Positions 52,941 to 61,882 of a stretch of 64,000 nt of DNA are shown here, in pieces. How positions within the stretch are numbered: position 1 is the stretch's first letter; each line of letters starts with the position of its first letter. The position numbers and the translations under genes were made by a program. The stretch lies in contig NZ_JAAAMJ010000010.1 of NCBI RefSeq assembly GCF_010500835.1, forward strand, positions 62,001 to 126,000, read 5' to 3'. Source of the stretch: Aurantimonas aggregata (lineage in GTDB: Bacteria; Pseudomonadota; Alphaproteobacteria; Rhizobiales; Rhizobiaceae). The notes below the pieces were generated by a model. That model had not been told where the DNA came from. It worked only from the letters and a program-made list of their open reading frames with translations, and did no database searches.

Positions 52941-55589
52941 TCAGCGCAACGATCTCCCCACAATATCCCTGGTGTCGTTGGAAAGATCTGGAATCGCTGC
53001 AAGGTTTTCCAGCGCTGCCTTTGCGGCATGCCGCCGACCCGCCTCGAAGCTCCGCCACGAACGAAATGTGGTCGCAATTCGTGCGGCGATCTGCGGGTTG
53101 AGCTTGTCGAGTTCGGCTATCCGCTCCGCCACGAAGCGGTAGCCGGCGCCGTCCGCGCGGTGGAAGGCGAGCTGGTTGCCGCCCGCGAAGGTGCCGACGA
53201 GGGCGCGGACACGGTTGGGATTGCGCAGCGTGAATTTCGGATGGTCGAGCAGGCCGGCGACGGTGTCGAGCGCCGCCACGTCGGGGATCGTCGCCTGCAG
53301 CGCGAACCATTTGTCGACGACCAGTCCGTCATCCTCGAAGCGGGTGTAGAAGTCGGCCAGCGCCGCCTTCGACGCGTCCGCCGCTGGAAAGCGGTGCACG
53401 AGGATCGCCAGCGCGGCGAGACGGTCGGTCATGTTGCGCGCCGCCGCGTATTGCGCCTCGGCGGGGGCCGGATCGCCGCTGGCCGCCGCCAGATAGCCGA
53501 GCGCGACGTTGGCGAGCGACCGCCGGCCGGCGCTGTCGGCATCGGGCGAGAAGTCCGCGGCCGGCCTTGCGTCGGCGCGGATGGCCTCGAACAGCTTGCG
53601 GCCCCGTTCGCCGATGAACCGCTTGGCGGCCTCGACGGCTGCGTGGATCGCGTCGGGATCGACGTTCTCGGCGAGCATACGGGCGATTTCCGGCTCGCTG
53701 GGCAGCGCCAGCGCCTGGGCGCGATAGGCGGCCTCGATGCTCTCGTCGCCGGCCGAGCCGAGGATCGCGTCGACGATCTCCGGCGGCAAAGGCGGCTGCG
53801 AGGGCGCCAGTGGCTTGCGACTGGCCTCGACGAGGGCCTCGGCGACGAGGTCGTTGAGAATCCGCCAGCGGTTGAAGAGGTTCGGATCGAGCCGCGCCAG
53901 CGCCAGCCGGTCGGACAGGCTCTGCTCGTGATGCAGCGTCACCGGCGCCGAGAAGTCGCGCAGCACCGACAGATACGGCCGCTCGCCGACATTCTCGAAG
54001 ACCACGGTCTCCTCTTCGCCGGTGAGATGGATGACATCCCCGTCGACCTCGGCGCCATGGGCGACCGTGAACGCCTTGTCTTCACCGTTGGAGCCGACGA
54101 GGCCGAAGCGCACGGGGATGTGGAACGGCGCGCCGCCGGTGCCAGAGGCGCCGACTTCCAGCGCCTGCTTCAGTCCGACCGTCAACGTGCCGCTGGCCGC
54201 GTCGTAGTCCTCGGTGATCGCCAGCGACGGCGTGCCGGCCTGACTGTACCAGAGCGCGAACTGCGTGAGGTCGGCGCCGGCGGCGTCCTCGAAGCAGGCG
54301 ATGAAATCCTCGATCGTCGCGGCATCGCCGTCATGGCGCTCGAAATAGAGGTCCATGCCCTTGCGGAAATCGTCGCGGCCGAGGATCGTTGCGATCATCC
54401 GAACCAGCTCGGCGCCCTTGTCGTAGACGGTCGCGGTGTAGAAGTTGTTGATCTCCTTGTATTCGCGCGGCCGCACCGGGTGCTGCAGCGGTCCCTGGTC
54501 CTCGGGGAACTGGTGCGCCTTCAGCCGCCGCACCGAGTTGATCCGCTGCACCGGCGCCGAGCGCTCGTCGGCCGAGAACTCCTGGTCGCGATAGACCGTC
54601 AGGCCTTCCTTCAGGCAGAGCTGGAACCAGTCGCGGCAGGTGATGCGGTTGCCGGTCCAGTTGTGGAAATATTCGTGCGCGATGACCGTCTCGACGCCGG
54701 CATAGTCGGCGTCCGTCGCGGTGTCGGAATCGAGCAGCACGTATTTGTGGTTGAAGACGTTGAGGCCCTTGTTCTCCATGGCGCCCATGTTGAAGTCGGA
54801 GATCGCGACGACGTTGAACACGTCGAGATCGTATTCGCGGCCGAAGCGCCGCTCGTCCCACCACATCGAGCGCTTCAGCGCGTCCATGGCGTAGCCGGCC
54901 TGCGCGACGCGGCCCTTCTCGGTGTAGATGCCAAGCGTCACCGGCTTGCCGCTGGCGGTGGTGAATTCCTCGTGGATGGAATCGAGGTCGCCGGCGACAA
55001 CGGCGAAGAGATAGGATGGCTTGTTGAACGGGTCGTCCCAGACGGCGAAGTGCCGGTCGTCCGGCAATTCGCCGTGCTCGGCCGGATTACCGTTGGACAG
55101 AAGGATCGGCGCGGCCGCCTTGTCGGCTTCGATCCGTACCTTGTAGGGCGCCAGCACGTCCGGCCGGTCGAGGAAATAGGTGATGCGACGGAAGCCCTCG
55201 GCCTCGCACTGCGTGCACCAGACGCCGTTGGAGCGGTAGAGCCCCATCAGCTTGGTGTTCTCCTCCGGCACGATGCGCGTTCCGATGGCGAGGGTGAAGC
55301 GGCCGGCGGCGGGCAGGGCGGAGATTTCCAGCCGCTCGGGCGAGGCGGTGTAGGCGTCGGCGGCCAGTGCGGCGCCGTCCAGTGTTACGCCGCTCAGCGT
55401 CAGCTCGTCGCCGTCGAGCACCAGCGGCGTATCGGCACCGACGCCCTCGCGACGCTCGAGGACCAGCTGCGTGTCGATCTCGGCGCTGCCCTCGAACAGG
55501 CGGATGGTCATCGCCACCGAGTGGAGGACGAAGTCGGTCGGGCGGTAGTCCTCGAGCTTGATCGTCGGGCCGTCATCGGTGCGCAGCAT
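52941..55589 (-). CDS. pepN: PepN, aminopeptidase N (M1 metallopeptidase)
   Basis: An 882-residue cytoplasmic aminopeptidase. The exopeptidase motif ISDFNMGAMENKGLNVF (GAMEN, about residue 266) and the zinc motif HEYFHNWTGNRITCRDWFQL, continuing with the distal zinc-ligand region (about 301-325), are intact. Length matches Escherichia coli PepN (870). It lies upstream of pleC on the same strand, 132 bp away. A long antisense frame runs opposite and is rejected below. Confidence 0.96.
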   Translation of the reverse strand: MLRTDDGPTIKLEDYRPTDFVLHSVAMTIRLFEGSAEIDTQLVLERREGVGADTPLVLDGDELTLSGVTLDGAALAADAYTASPERLEISALPAAGRFTLAIGTRIVPEENTKLMGLYRSNGVWCTQCEAEGFRRITYFLDRPDVLAPYKVRIEADKAAAPILLSNGNPAEHGELPDDRHFAVWDDPFNKPSYLFAVVAGDLDSIHEEFTTASGKPVTLGIYTEKGRVAQAGYAMDALKRSMWWDERRFGREYDLDVFNVVAISDFNMGAMENKGLNVFNHKYVLLDSDTATDADYAGVETVIAHEYFHNWTGNRITCRDWFQLCLKEGLTVYRDQEFSADERSAPVQRINSVRRLKAHQFPEDQGPLQHPVRPREYKEINNFYTATVYDKGAELVRMIATILGRDDFRKGMDLYFERHDGDAATIEDFIACFEDAAGADLTQFALWYSQAGTPSLAITEDYDAASGTLTVGLKQALEVGASGTGGAPFHIPVRFGLVGSNGEDKAFTVAHGAEVDGDVIHLTGEEETVVFENVGERPYLSVLRDFSAPVTLHHEQSLSDRLALARLDPNLFNRWRILNDLVAEALVEASRKPLAPSQPPLPPEIVDAILGSAGDESIEAAYRAQALALPSEPEIARMLAENVDPDAIHAAVEAAKRFIGERGRKLFEAIRADARPAADFSPDADSAGRRSLANVALGYLAAASGDPAPAEAQYAAARNMTDRLAALAILVHRFPAADASKAALADFYTRFEDDGLVVDKWFALQATIPDVAALDTVAGLLDHPKFTLRNPNRVRALVGTFAGGNQLAFHRADGAGYRFVAERIAELDKLNPQIAARIATTFRSWRSFEAGRRHAAKAALENLAAIPDLSNDTRDIVGRSLR

Positions 55590-55787
55590 GGGGCGTATCC
55601 TCTTTGATCGTCACGCAGGTAGGCCCGCGCGGCACGAATGCCAACCGTTTCACCGCAAAGCTTGCCGTTGCTGCCCTCGACGCCGGCGCGCTGCCGCAAT
55701 AAATGGGACGGGCGGCTTTTCAGCGCGGACCGGTCGACGCATGGTTCGAGCGGCGCCGTTGCGGACCGCGTGCGAGGAATCATCAGC

Positions 55788-58082
55788 ATGAACGTCATGA
55801 CCCCCAAGTTCGGCCTCGGCGCCTCGGTGCTGCGCAAGGAGGACGATGTCTTCATCCGCGGTGCCGGCCACTACACCGACGACGAGACGCGCGAAGGCCT
55901 GCTGCACGCCGTCGTGGTGCGCTCGCCGCACGCCCATGCCCGCTTCACGATTGCCGATCTCGAGGCCGCCCGCTCGGCACCCGGCGTCCGGCTGATCCTC
56001 ACCCACGAGGACATCGCCGATCTCGGCGACATTCCCTGCATGGCGCCGATCAAGCCGGCCGACGGCATGCCTTTCGCGCCGCGCAACGCGCCGGTGCTGG
56101 CGCGAGACATCGTCCAGCATGTCGGCGACGCCGTCGCCTTCGTCGTCGCCGACAGCGCCATGGAAGCGCGCGACGCCGCCGAGCTTGTCGAGGTCGACTA
56201 CGACCCGCTGCCTGCCGTCGCCGACATCGCCAGCGCCCGCGCCGAGGGTGCGATCCTTGCGTCCGAGGGCAGCGCCGACAATCTCGCCACCCGCCTCCAC
56301 GAGGGCGACAAGGCGGCGACCGAGGCGGCCTTTGCCGCAGCGGTGCATGTCACCACCGTCACGCTGGCGCAGAACCGTCTCGTCTGCAACTACATGGAGA
56401 CGCGCTCGGCGGTCGGCGAATATGCCGAGCCGCGCTACACGCTGACCACCGGCAGCCAGGGCGTCCACGGGATGCGCAACATCCTGGCGGGCCGCGTGCT
56501 GAAGATCGACAACGACCAGCTGCGCGTCGTCACCCGCGACGTCGGCGGCGGCTTCGGCACCAAGGCCTTTGTTTACCGCGAGCATGCGCTGGTGCTGGTC
56601 GCGGCGCGCCGCCTCGGCCAGCCGGTCAAGTGGACCGCCGACCGCACCGACCATTTCGTCAGCGACGCGCATGGCCGCGACAACATCGTCACCGGCAAGA
56701 TGGCGATGGACGCGGACGGGCGCTTCACCGCGCTGTCGATCGACCTGGCCGCCAATCTCGGCGCCTATGCCTCGCAATACGGGCCGATGATCCCCTGGTT
56801 CGGCATGTCGATGGCGACCGGCCTCTACGACATCCCGGCGATCGACGTCGACTGCCGCGCCTACTACACCAACACCGTGCCGGTGGACGCCTATCGCGGC
56901 GCCGGCCGGCCGGAGGCGGCCTATCTGATCGAGCGCCTCGTCGACCAGTGCGCCCTCGATCTCGGGATCGACCGGGTGGAACTGCGCCGGCGCAATTTCA
57001 TCCGCGGCGACCAGCTGCCGTACCGCACGGCGTTCGGGCGGCTCTACGACACCGGCGATTTCACCGGCCATCTGGACGAGGCGCTGCGCCGCTCCGGCTG
57101 GGCGGATTTCGAGACCCGCCGCGCGGCCGCGAAGGAAGAGGGCAAGCTGCGCGGCATCGGGCTGGCCGCCTATGTCGAGGCCTGCGCGTTCCCTGGGTCG
57201 GAGCCCGCCTATGTCGAGCTGACCGCCGAGGGCCGCGTCGAGCTGAAGATCGGCACCCAGACCAACGGCCAGGGCCACGCGACCGCCTATGCGCAGTTCG
57301 TCGCCGAGGAGCTGAAGCTCGACTACGACCTGATCGACGTGCGCCAGGGCGACACCGACGAGACGCCGACCGGCGGCGGCACCGGCGGCTCGCGCTCGAT
57401 CCCGCTCGGCGCCGTCTCGGTGCGCCGGGCGAGCCAGGCGCTGGCCGACAAGCTGAAGAAGCTCGCCGCCGACGAGCTGGAGGCTGCCGTCGCCGACATC
57501 GAGCTCGATGGCGGGACGGCGCGCATCGTCGGCACCGACCGGTCGATCGACTTCGCCGCGCTGGCGGCCGCCGCGAAGAGCGACGCGGACCGCAAGGCGA
57601 CCGGCGAGTTCAAGCAGGAAGAGGCGACCTATCCGAACGGCACGCATGTCTGCGAGGTCGAGATCGACCCGGAAACCGGCGCGACCCACATCGTCGCCTA
57701 CACGATCGTCGACGATTTCGGCGTGACGGTGAATCCGATCCTGCTGGCTGGCCAGATCCATGGCGGCGTCGCGCAGGGCATCGGCCAGGCGCTGATCGAG
57801 AACGCCGTCTATGACGGCGAGGGACAGCTGGTCACCGCAAGCTTCATGGACTACGCCATGCCGCGGGCGGAGGATCTGCCGAATTTCGACTTCCGCACCC
57901 GCAACGTTCCCTCGACCACCAACGCCCTCGGCATCAAGGGCGCGGGCGAGGCGGGCACGATCGGGGCAGCGCCGGCGGTGATGAACGCCGTCGCCGATGC
58001 GCTCCGGCCGGCCGGCGTCGACCATATCGACATGCCGGCGACGCCGCTGCGGATCTGGGAGGCGCTGCAGGCAGCGCACTGA
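55788..58082 (+). CDS. Orphan molybdenum hydroxylase large (molybdopterin-binding) subunit, xanthine dehydrogenase/CoxL family
   Basis: A 764-residue catalytic subunit. The N-terminal segment LGASVLRKEDDVFIRGAGHY, substrate-channel VDAYRGAGRPEAAYLIERLV (form II type, in place of the AYRCSFR loop of CO dehydrogenase), VVTRDVGGGFGTK and the catalytic-Glu motif KGAGEAGTIGAAPAVMNAV are present. Members normally work with a 2Fe-2S subunit and an FAD subunit, and neither lies in this window. Start ATG 55788. The substrate is probably an aldehyde or aromatic N-heterocycle, but this cannot be read here. Confidence 0.88.
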   Translation: MNVMTPKFGLGASVLRKEDDVFIRGAGHYTDDETREGLLHAVVVRSPHAHARFTIADLEAARSAPGVRLILTHEDIADLGDIPCMAPIKPADGMPFAPRNAPVLARDIVQHVGDAVAFVVADSAMEARDAAELVEVDYDPLPAVADIASARAEGAILASEGSADNLATRLHEGDKAATEAAFAAAVHVTTVTLAQNRLVCNYMETRSAVGEYAEPRYTLTTGSQGVHGMRNILAGRVLKIDNDQLRVVTRDVGGGFGTKAFVYREHALVLVAARRLGQPVKWTADRTDHFVSDAHGRDNIVTGKMAMDADGRFTALSIDLAANLGAYASQYGPMIPWFGMSMATGLYDIPAIDVDCRAYYTNTVPVDAYRGAGRPEAAYLIERLVDQCALDLGIDRVELRRRNFIRGDQLPYRTAFGRLYDTGDFTGHLDEALRRSGWADFETRRAAAKEEGKLRGIGLAAYVEACAFPGSEPAYVELTAEGRVELKIGTQTNGQGHATAYAQFVAEELKLDYDLIDVRQGDTDETPTGGGTGGSRSIPLGAVSVRRASQALADKLKKLAADELEAAVADIELDGGTARIVGTDRSIDFAALAAAAKSDADRKATGEFKQEEATYPNGTHVCEVEIDPETGATHIVAYTIVDDFGVTVNPILLAGQIHGGVAQGIGQALIENAVYDGEGQLVTASFMDYAMPRAEDLPNFDFRTRNVPSTTNALGIKGAGEAGTIGAAPAVMNAVADALRPAGVDHIDMPATPLRIWEALQAAH

Positions 58083-58144
58083 CGGTCGAAGCGAGCGATC
58101 GCACGGCCCGGCGGCAAGAGCCGCCGCGAGGGGGATAGCAGGGC

Positions 58145-59098
58145 ATGAACAGTTCGACGGCGGACGGGCGGGTATCCCGCCCGATGCTCGGCATTTTGCT
58201 GAAATGCATTTCGGTGGTGGTCTTCGTCGGCATGCAGACGGCGATCAAGACGGGCGGCGAGGCGATCCCGGCCGGCGAGATCGTGTTCTTCCGCTCCTTC
58301 TTCGCGCTGATCCCGGTGGCGATCTACCTCGCCTGGCTTGGGGACCTCGGCACCGCGATGAAGACCGACGACCTGCCCGGCCATGTCGTGCGCGGGCTCG
58401 TCGGCGTCACCTCGATGGGCTTCGGCTTCTTCGCCCTGACCCGGCTGCCCTATCCGGAGTGGATCACCATCTCCTATGCGGCGCCGCTGCTGACGGTGGT
58501 CTTCGCGGCGGTGTTCCTCAAGGAGGTGGTTCGGCTCTATCGCTGGAGCGCGGCGATCGTCGGGCTGCTCGGCATCGTCGTGGTGACGCTGCCCAGCCTT
58601 TCCGTCACCGCGGAGCCGCTGGACGATGCCGAGCTGGTCGGCATCGGCGCCGCGCTGATCTCCGCGACCGTCGCGGCGATCGCGATGATCCAGATCCGCC
58701 GGCTGGTGCGCACCGAGGCGACAGCGACGATCGTCGTCTATTTCTCGCTGACCTGCTCGGCGATCGCGGCAGTTTCGGCGCTGATCTTCCCCTGGGTGAT
58801 GCCGAGCCCGCAGCAGGCGGCGTTCCTGGTCGTGGCAGGGCTCTGCGGCGGCGTCGGCCAGCTGCTGCTCACCTCCGCCTATCGCTACGCCGACGCCTCG
58901 ACCGTCGCGCCGTTCGAATACACCTCGATGATCCTCGCCATCGCCATCGGCTATTTCGTGTTCGGCGAGGCGGTCGGCCTTGCGACCCTCATCGGCGGCG
59001 GCATCGTCGTGTCGGCGGGTATCTTCATCATCTGGCGCGAGCACCGGCTGGGCATCGAGCGCAACCGGGCGAGGGGCGTGTCGCCGCCGGGGGGATGA
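58145..59098 (+). CDS. DMT (EamA) family transporter
   Basis: A 317-residue inner-membrane transporter with ten TM helices in two EamA halves. Landmarks are GEIVFFRSFFALIPVAIYLA, YPEWITISYAAPLLTVVFAA and, in the second half, YADASTVAPFEYTSMILAI with GYFVFGEAVGLATLIGGG. The last motif recurs as a damaged copy at 61298-61425. Substrate is unknown; family members export amino acids or metabolites. It starts 62 bp after the molybdenum hydroxylase gene, so may be co-transcribed. Confidence 0.9.
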   Translation: MNSSTADGRVSRPMLGILLKCISVVVFVGMQTAIKTGGEAIPAGEIVFFRSFFALIPVAIYLAWLGDLGTAMKTDDLPGHVVRGLVGVTSMGFGFFALTRLPYPEWITISYAAPLLTVVFAAVFLKEVVRLYRWSAAIVGLLGIVVVTLPSLSVTAEPLDDAELVGIGAALISATVAAIAMIQIRRLVRTEATATIVVYFSLTCSAIAAVSALIFPWVMPSPQQAAFLVVAGLCGGVGQLLLTSAYRYADASTVAPFEYTSMILAIAIGYFVFGEAVGLATLIGGGIVVSAGIFIIWREHRLGIERNRARGVSPPGG

Positions 59099-59127
59099 GG
59101 GGCCGCCACATCCGGCCTGTCGCCCGC

Positions 59128-59550
59128 CTAGCGCGTCAGTGCGACGATCGGATCGTGCAGCTGTTCGAGCCAGCGGCCGAATTGCGACGGATCGCCGTCG
59201 ACCCGCATCGCGCCCGAACGCCGGAACCCGTCGAGGGCGGCGTGAAACGCCGGATCGTCGCTGCGCAGCAGGTTGAGCGTTCGCGCCGCCGCCGCCGTGA
59301 TCTCGATCGTCACCGCGGCCCGCTCGTTTGGTTGCACGCCGGCCCTGAACGACGGCGTGCCCGCTACGATGTCGAAGCGAAGTCCCTGGACGAGGCCGTC
59401 GGAGAGTTCGACCCCTTCGGTATAGCGCTCGACCAGCGACAGGCTCAGCGCCGTCGACAGCGCCGCCCGCGTGGCGGCTTCGCACATCATCGTTCCGACC
59501 ATCTCGAACCAGGCGGTCGTTCCCTGGCGCAGCCTTGCATCCGAGCCCAT
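59128..59550 (-). CDS. Hypothetical protein, SCP2-like
   Basis: A 140-residue protein. The pattern LVQGLRFDIVAGTPSFRAGV, VTIEITAAAARTLNLLRSDD and AALDGFRRSGAMRVDGDPSQ resembles the sterol-carrier (SCP2) fold, where a hydrophobic tunnel binds lipids. This is a shape-level guess. It is on the same strand as the oxidoreductase at 59614, with 63 bp between them, and may be in its operon and under the TetR regulator. Confidence 0.6.
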   Translation of the reverse strand: MGSDARLRQGTTAWFEMVGTMMCEAATRAALSTALSLSLVERYTEGVELSDGLVQGLRFDIVAGTPSFRAGVQPNERAAVTIEITAAAARTLNLLRSDDPAFHAALDGFRRSGAMRVDGDPSQFGRWLEQLHDPIVALTR

Positions 59551-59613
59551 CGGACTTCCTTTCCATGACGGGGCCGCCGCTGCTTGAGCGGCGGCCGATG
59601 ACGCGCGTCCGCG

Positions 59614-60633
59614 CTATCCGACCGTGAGGACGATCTTGCCGCGGATGTACCCGCCGGCGGCGCGCTCGTGCGCCTTGCGGGCGTCGGCGAGCGGGAAGAC
59701 GCTGTCGATGGCGACGCGGACGGTGCCGTCGTCGAGCAGGCGCCCGACTTCCTCCAGCTGCGCGCCGTTCGAGCGAACCTGGGTGGTCGAGACGGTGACC
59801 CCCAGCGTTGCTGCCTTGTCGGTACCATCGAAGCCCAGCGGGAACACCGGGAACAGCGCGCCGCCGCGTTTCAGCGTGCGCAGGAAGCGGCCGGTCGTCG
59901 GACCACCGACGGCGTCGAGGACGAGATCCACCCCGTGGACGACATTTTCGGGCGGTGTCGCCGTGTAGTCGATGAATTCGTCGGCCCCGAGATCGCGCAG
60001 GAACGCCGCGTGCTCGCCGGACGCGACCGCGATCACCCGCGCCCCGCGCCATTTCGCCAGCTGCACCGCGAAGTGCCCGACGCCGCCGGCGGCGCCGTTG
60101 ACCAGCACGGTCCGGCCCTCGAGCGGGACCGGTTCGTGCCGGTGCGGCTGCAGCGGGTTCGGCCCATCGTGCCCCAGCTCGATCAGGAACTGCCAGGCGG
60201 TCAGCAGCGACATCGGCGCGGCGGCGGCATGGTCATGGTCGATGCCGGCGGGCTTGCCGGCGAGCTCCGACGCCGGGACGCCGACGAACTCGGCATAGGC
60301 CCGGCTGTCCCCGGCAAGGCCTTCCGGGAAGCGGACCATCGAATAAACCGCGTCGCCGACGGCGAACGCCGTCACGTCGTCGCCCACCGCCGCGACGACG
60401 CCGGAAATATCCGTCCCAAGAATGAGGGGAAACGCCACCTTCGGCTGCCATTCGGGCGGCAGCATCCTGTAGCCCTCGCGCAGATACCAGTCCGGCGGGT
60501 TGATCCCCACCGCGCGGACGCGGACGAGCACGTCGCCGGCCGCTAGCGCCGGGACCGGCGCGTCCTCGTAGACCAGCATTTCGGGGCCACCGAAGCCGTG
60601 CTGCCGGATCGCCTTCATCATTTCTGTCGCCAT
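59614..60633 (-). CDS. Zinc-type/NADPH quinone oxidoreductase family (MDR superfamily)
   Basis: A 339-residue oxidoreductase of the quinone-reductase-like MDR group. The N-terminal GroES-like domain has AIRQHGFGGPEMLVYEDAPV and VRAVGINPPDWYLREGYRML. The Rossmann fold is VLVNGAAGGVGHFAVQLAKW (about residue 160), with DLVLDAVGGPTTGRFL afterwards. It lacks the zinc ligands of alcohol dehydrogenases. The start is ATG 60633 with GGTGGAAGCG upstream. It is divergent from the TetR gene, an arrangement usual for regulated drug/quinone detoxification pairs. Confidence 0.88.
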   Translation of the reverse strand: MATEMMKAIRQHGFGGPEMLVYEDAPVPALAAGDVLVRVRAVGINPPDWYLREGYRMLPPEWQPKVAFPLILGTDISGVVAAVGDDVTAFAVGDAVYSMVRFPEGLAGDSRAYAEFVGVPASELAGKPAGIDHDHAAAAPMSLLTAWQFLIELGHDGPNPLQPHRHEPVPLEGRTVLVNGAAGGVGHFAVQLAKWRGARVIAVASGEHAAFLRDLGADEFIDYTATPPENVVHGVDLVLDAVGGPTTGRFLRTLKRGGALFPVFPLGFDGTDKAATLGVTVSTTQVRSNGAQLEEVGRLLDDGTVRVAIDSVFPLADARKAHERAAGGYIRGKIVLTVG

Positions 60634-60670
60634 CGCTTCCACCTTGCCGGGAATTGCTCTATCGCATGAG

Positions 60671-60706
60671 CGGAGCAGTGATCCGTATAAGCGGAGCACC
60701 GACCCG
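60671..60706. promoter_or_regulatory. Tandem operator candidates between the oxidoreductase and TetR genes
   Basis: Two copies of a 15-bp motif at a 21-bp period (two helical turns): CGGAGCAGTGATCCG (60671-60685) and CGGAGCACCGACCCG (60692-60706). The first is an inverted repeat (CGGA...TCCG). They lie within 89 bp of divergent promoter space, where TetR repressors bind. TATAAG between them could be a -10. Confidence 0.55.
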
Positions 60707-60722
60707 TTTGTCAAGGGAAACC

Positions 60723-61271
60723 ATGCGCGCCGACGCGAGGAAGAATTACGATCACCTGCTCGCCGTGGCGCGCACGGTGATCGCCGAGCAGGGCGCCGAG
60801 GCGTCCCTGCGCGATATCGCCCGCCAGGCGGGGGTCGGGCTCGGCACGCTCTACCGGCATTTTCCGCGGCGCGAGGCACTGCTCGACGCGCTGCTGCGCG
60901 CGAGCTTCGATGAACTCACGCGACGGGCGGGGGATCTGGAAGGCTCGGCCGCGCCCGGGCAGGCGCTGACCGTGTGGCTGCGGGAAGCCGTCGCCGTCGC
61001 GCATGTCTACAGCGGCGCGATCGAGTCGATGGTCGCGGCGATCGCCGACCCGGAATCGGCGCTGCACGCCTCCTGCCACGCCATGCGCGCGGCGGGCGCC
61101 CATCTCCTGGCGCGCGCCCAGGCCACGGGCGAGGCCCGCGCCGATCTCGACGGCACCGACCTCTTCGCGCTGCTCGGCGCACTCGCCTGGCTGCGCGATC
61201 AACCCTCGCTGGCGCCCCGCGCGGACCATCTCTTCGATGTCATCGCCGGTGCCATCCTGGTGAGGGTGTGA
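60723..61271 (+). CDS. TetR-family transcriptional regulator
   Basis: A 182-residue repressor. Helix-turn-helix: VIAEQGAEASLRDIARQAGV then GLGTLYRHFPRREALLDALL (about residues 17-60), the standard TetR_N signature with TLYRHF. The C-terminal ligand pocket is helical (AVAVAHVYSGAIESMVAAIA, DLFALLGALAWLRDQPSL). ATG 60723 has AAGGGAAACC upstream; the frame from 60654 runs through the operator region and is rejected. It probably represses itself and the divergent oxidoreductase. Confidence 0.9.
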   Translation: MRADARKNYDHLLAVARTVIAEQGAEASLRDIARQAGVGLGTLYRHFPRREALLDALLRASFDELTRRAGDLEGSAAPGQALTVWLREAVAVAHVYSGAIESMVAAIADPESALHASCHAMRAAGAHLLARAQATGEARADLDGTDLFALLGALAWLRDQPSLAPRADHLFDVIAGAILVRV

Positions 61272-61297
61272 CCGCCGGCGGCCTGTCGCTGCGCCGA

Positions 61298-61425
61298 GGC
61301 TCCACCGTCGCGCCGTTCGAACGCGCGGCGATGATCCTCCCCACCGGCTATGTCCTGTTCGGCGAGGCGCTGGGCCTCGAAACCCTGATCGGGGGCGGCA
61401 TCGCCGTCTCGGCCGGCATCACGCC
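61298..61425 (+). pseudogene. Remnant of a DMT transporter C-terminus
   Basis: Read from 61301 the DNA encodes STVAPFERAAMILPTGYVLF then GEALGLETLIGGGIAVSAGI. This aligns with the intact transporter at 58145 (STVAPFEYTSMILAIAIGYF, GEAVGLATLIGGGIVVSAGI). Only about 42 codons remain. It lies directly after the TetR stop and has no start of its own. Confidence 0.75.
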
Positions 61426-61491
61426 TGAACGCAGACAGCAAAACGGGAGCGGCGTCGCCACCGCTCCCGTCTCGCAATCAGCACCGCAGGA

Positions 61492-61671
61492 TCAGCTGAA
61501 CTGATCTTTCACCGCGTCCTTGGCCTTGCCGATGTTCTTCTCGGTCTTGCCTTCGACGCGATCGCCGGTGCCTTCGGCTTCCATGCGATCGTTGCCGGTC
61601 AGCTTGCCGGCTTTTTCCTTGATCGAGCCGCCAATTTCCTTGGCTTTGCCGTCGGTCTGTTCGTTGCTCAT
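61492..61671 (-). CDS. CsbD-family general stress protein
   Basis: A 59-residue hydrophilic protein: MSNEQTDGKAKEIGGSIKEK, AGKLTGNDRMEAEGTGDRVE, then GKTEKNIGKAKDAVKDQFS. It is the typical Gly/Lys-rich CsbD pattern, predicted disordered. Members are strongly induced by osmotic and stationary-phase stress. The ATG 61671 is preceded by GGAGAAAACG. An EcfG-type promoter lies upstream at 61715-61739, agreeing with this role. Confidence 0.92.
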   Translation of the reverse strand: MSNEQTDGKAKEIGGSIKEKAGKLTGNDRMEAEGTGDRVEGKTEKNIGKAKDAVKDQFS

Positions 61672-61714
61672 CGTTTTCTCCTCTCGGGCTGGATGCCCGG
61701 ATCGTCCCATGGCC

Positions 61715-61739
61715 AACGAGAGCTGCCCGTGATCGTTCC
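61715..61739 (-). promoter_or_regulatory. EcfG (general stress response) promoter of csbD-like gene
   Basis: On the minus strand GGAAC (61735-61739), 16-nt spacer, CGTT (61715-61718). This is the exact consensus GGAAC-N16-17-CGTT recognised by sigma EcfG in alphaproteobacteria. It ends 44 bp upstream of the ATG, giving a leader of about 35-40 nt. Confidence 0.75.
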
Positions 61740-61882
61740 GAGAAAGGCCAGGCTGGAAGGAGCGGCCGCAGGCCACGGGATCGTCGACATTTCCGTTACG
61801 GCGATGTTTCGGCGGATGCCGCCCGCCATCGCGCCGGCCCGCAAGCCCGACGCCGATCCTCCGGCTGGCCATGATCGGCGGA

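Noticed and set aside
52928-53101. Short plus-strand ORF with an AGGAGG-like ribosome site antisense to the pepN 3' end
   Set aside because: The ribosome-site resemblance sits in the pleC-pepN gap, but the peptide has no family or composition signal and overlaps the conserved end of pepN.
53028-55607. 859-codon plus-strand ORF opposite pepN
   Set aside because: pepN on the minus strand has every M1 peptidase motif. The antisense frame is a mirror of its GC-rich codon bias, with low-complexity Arg/Gly/Val composition and no recognisable domain.
55650-58079. 809-codon minus-strand ORF opposite the molybdenum hydroxylase
   Set aside because: Same explanation: it mirrors a strongly biased real gene and shows no family motif.
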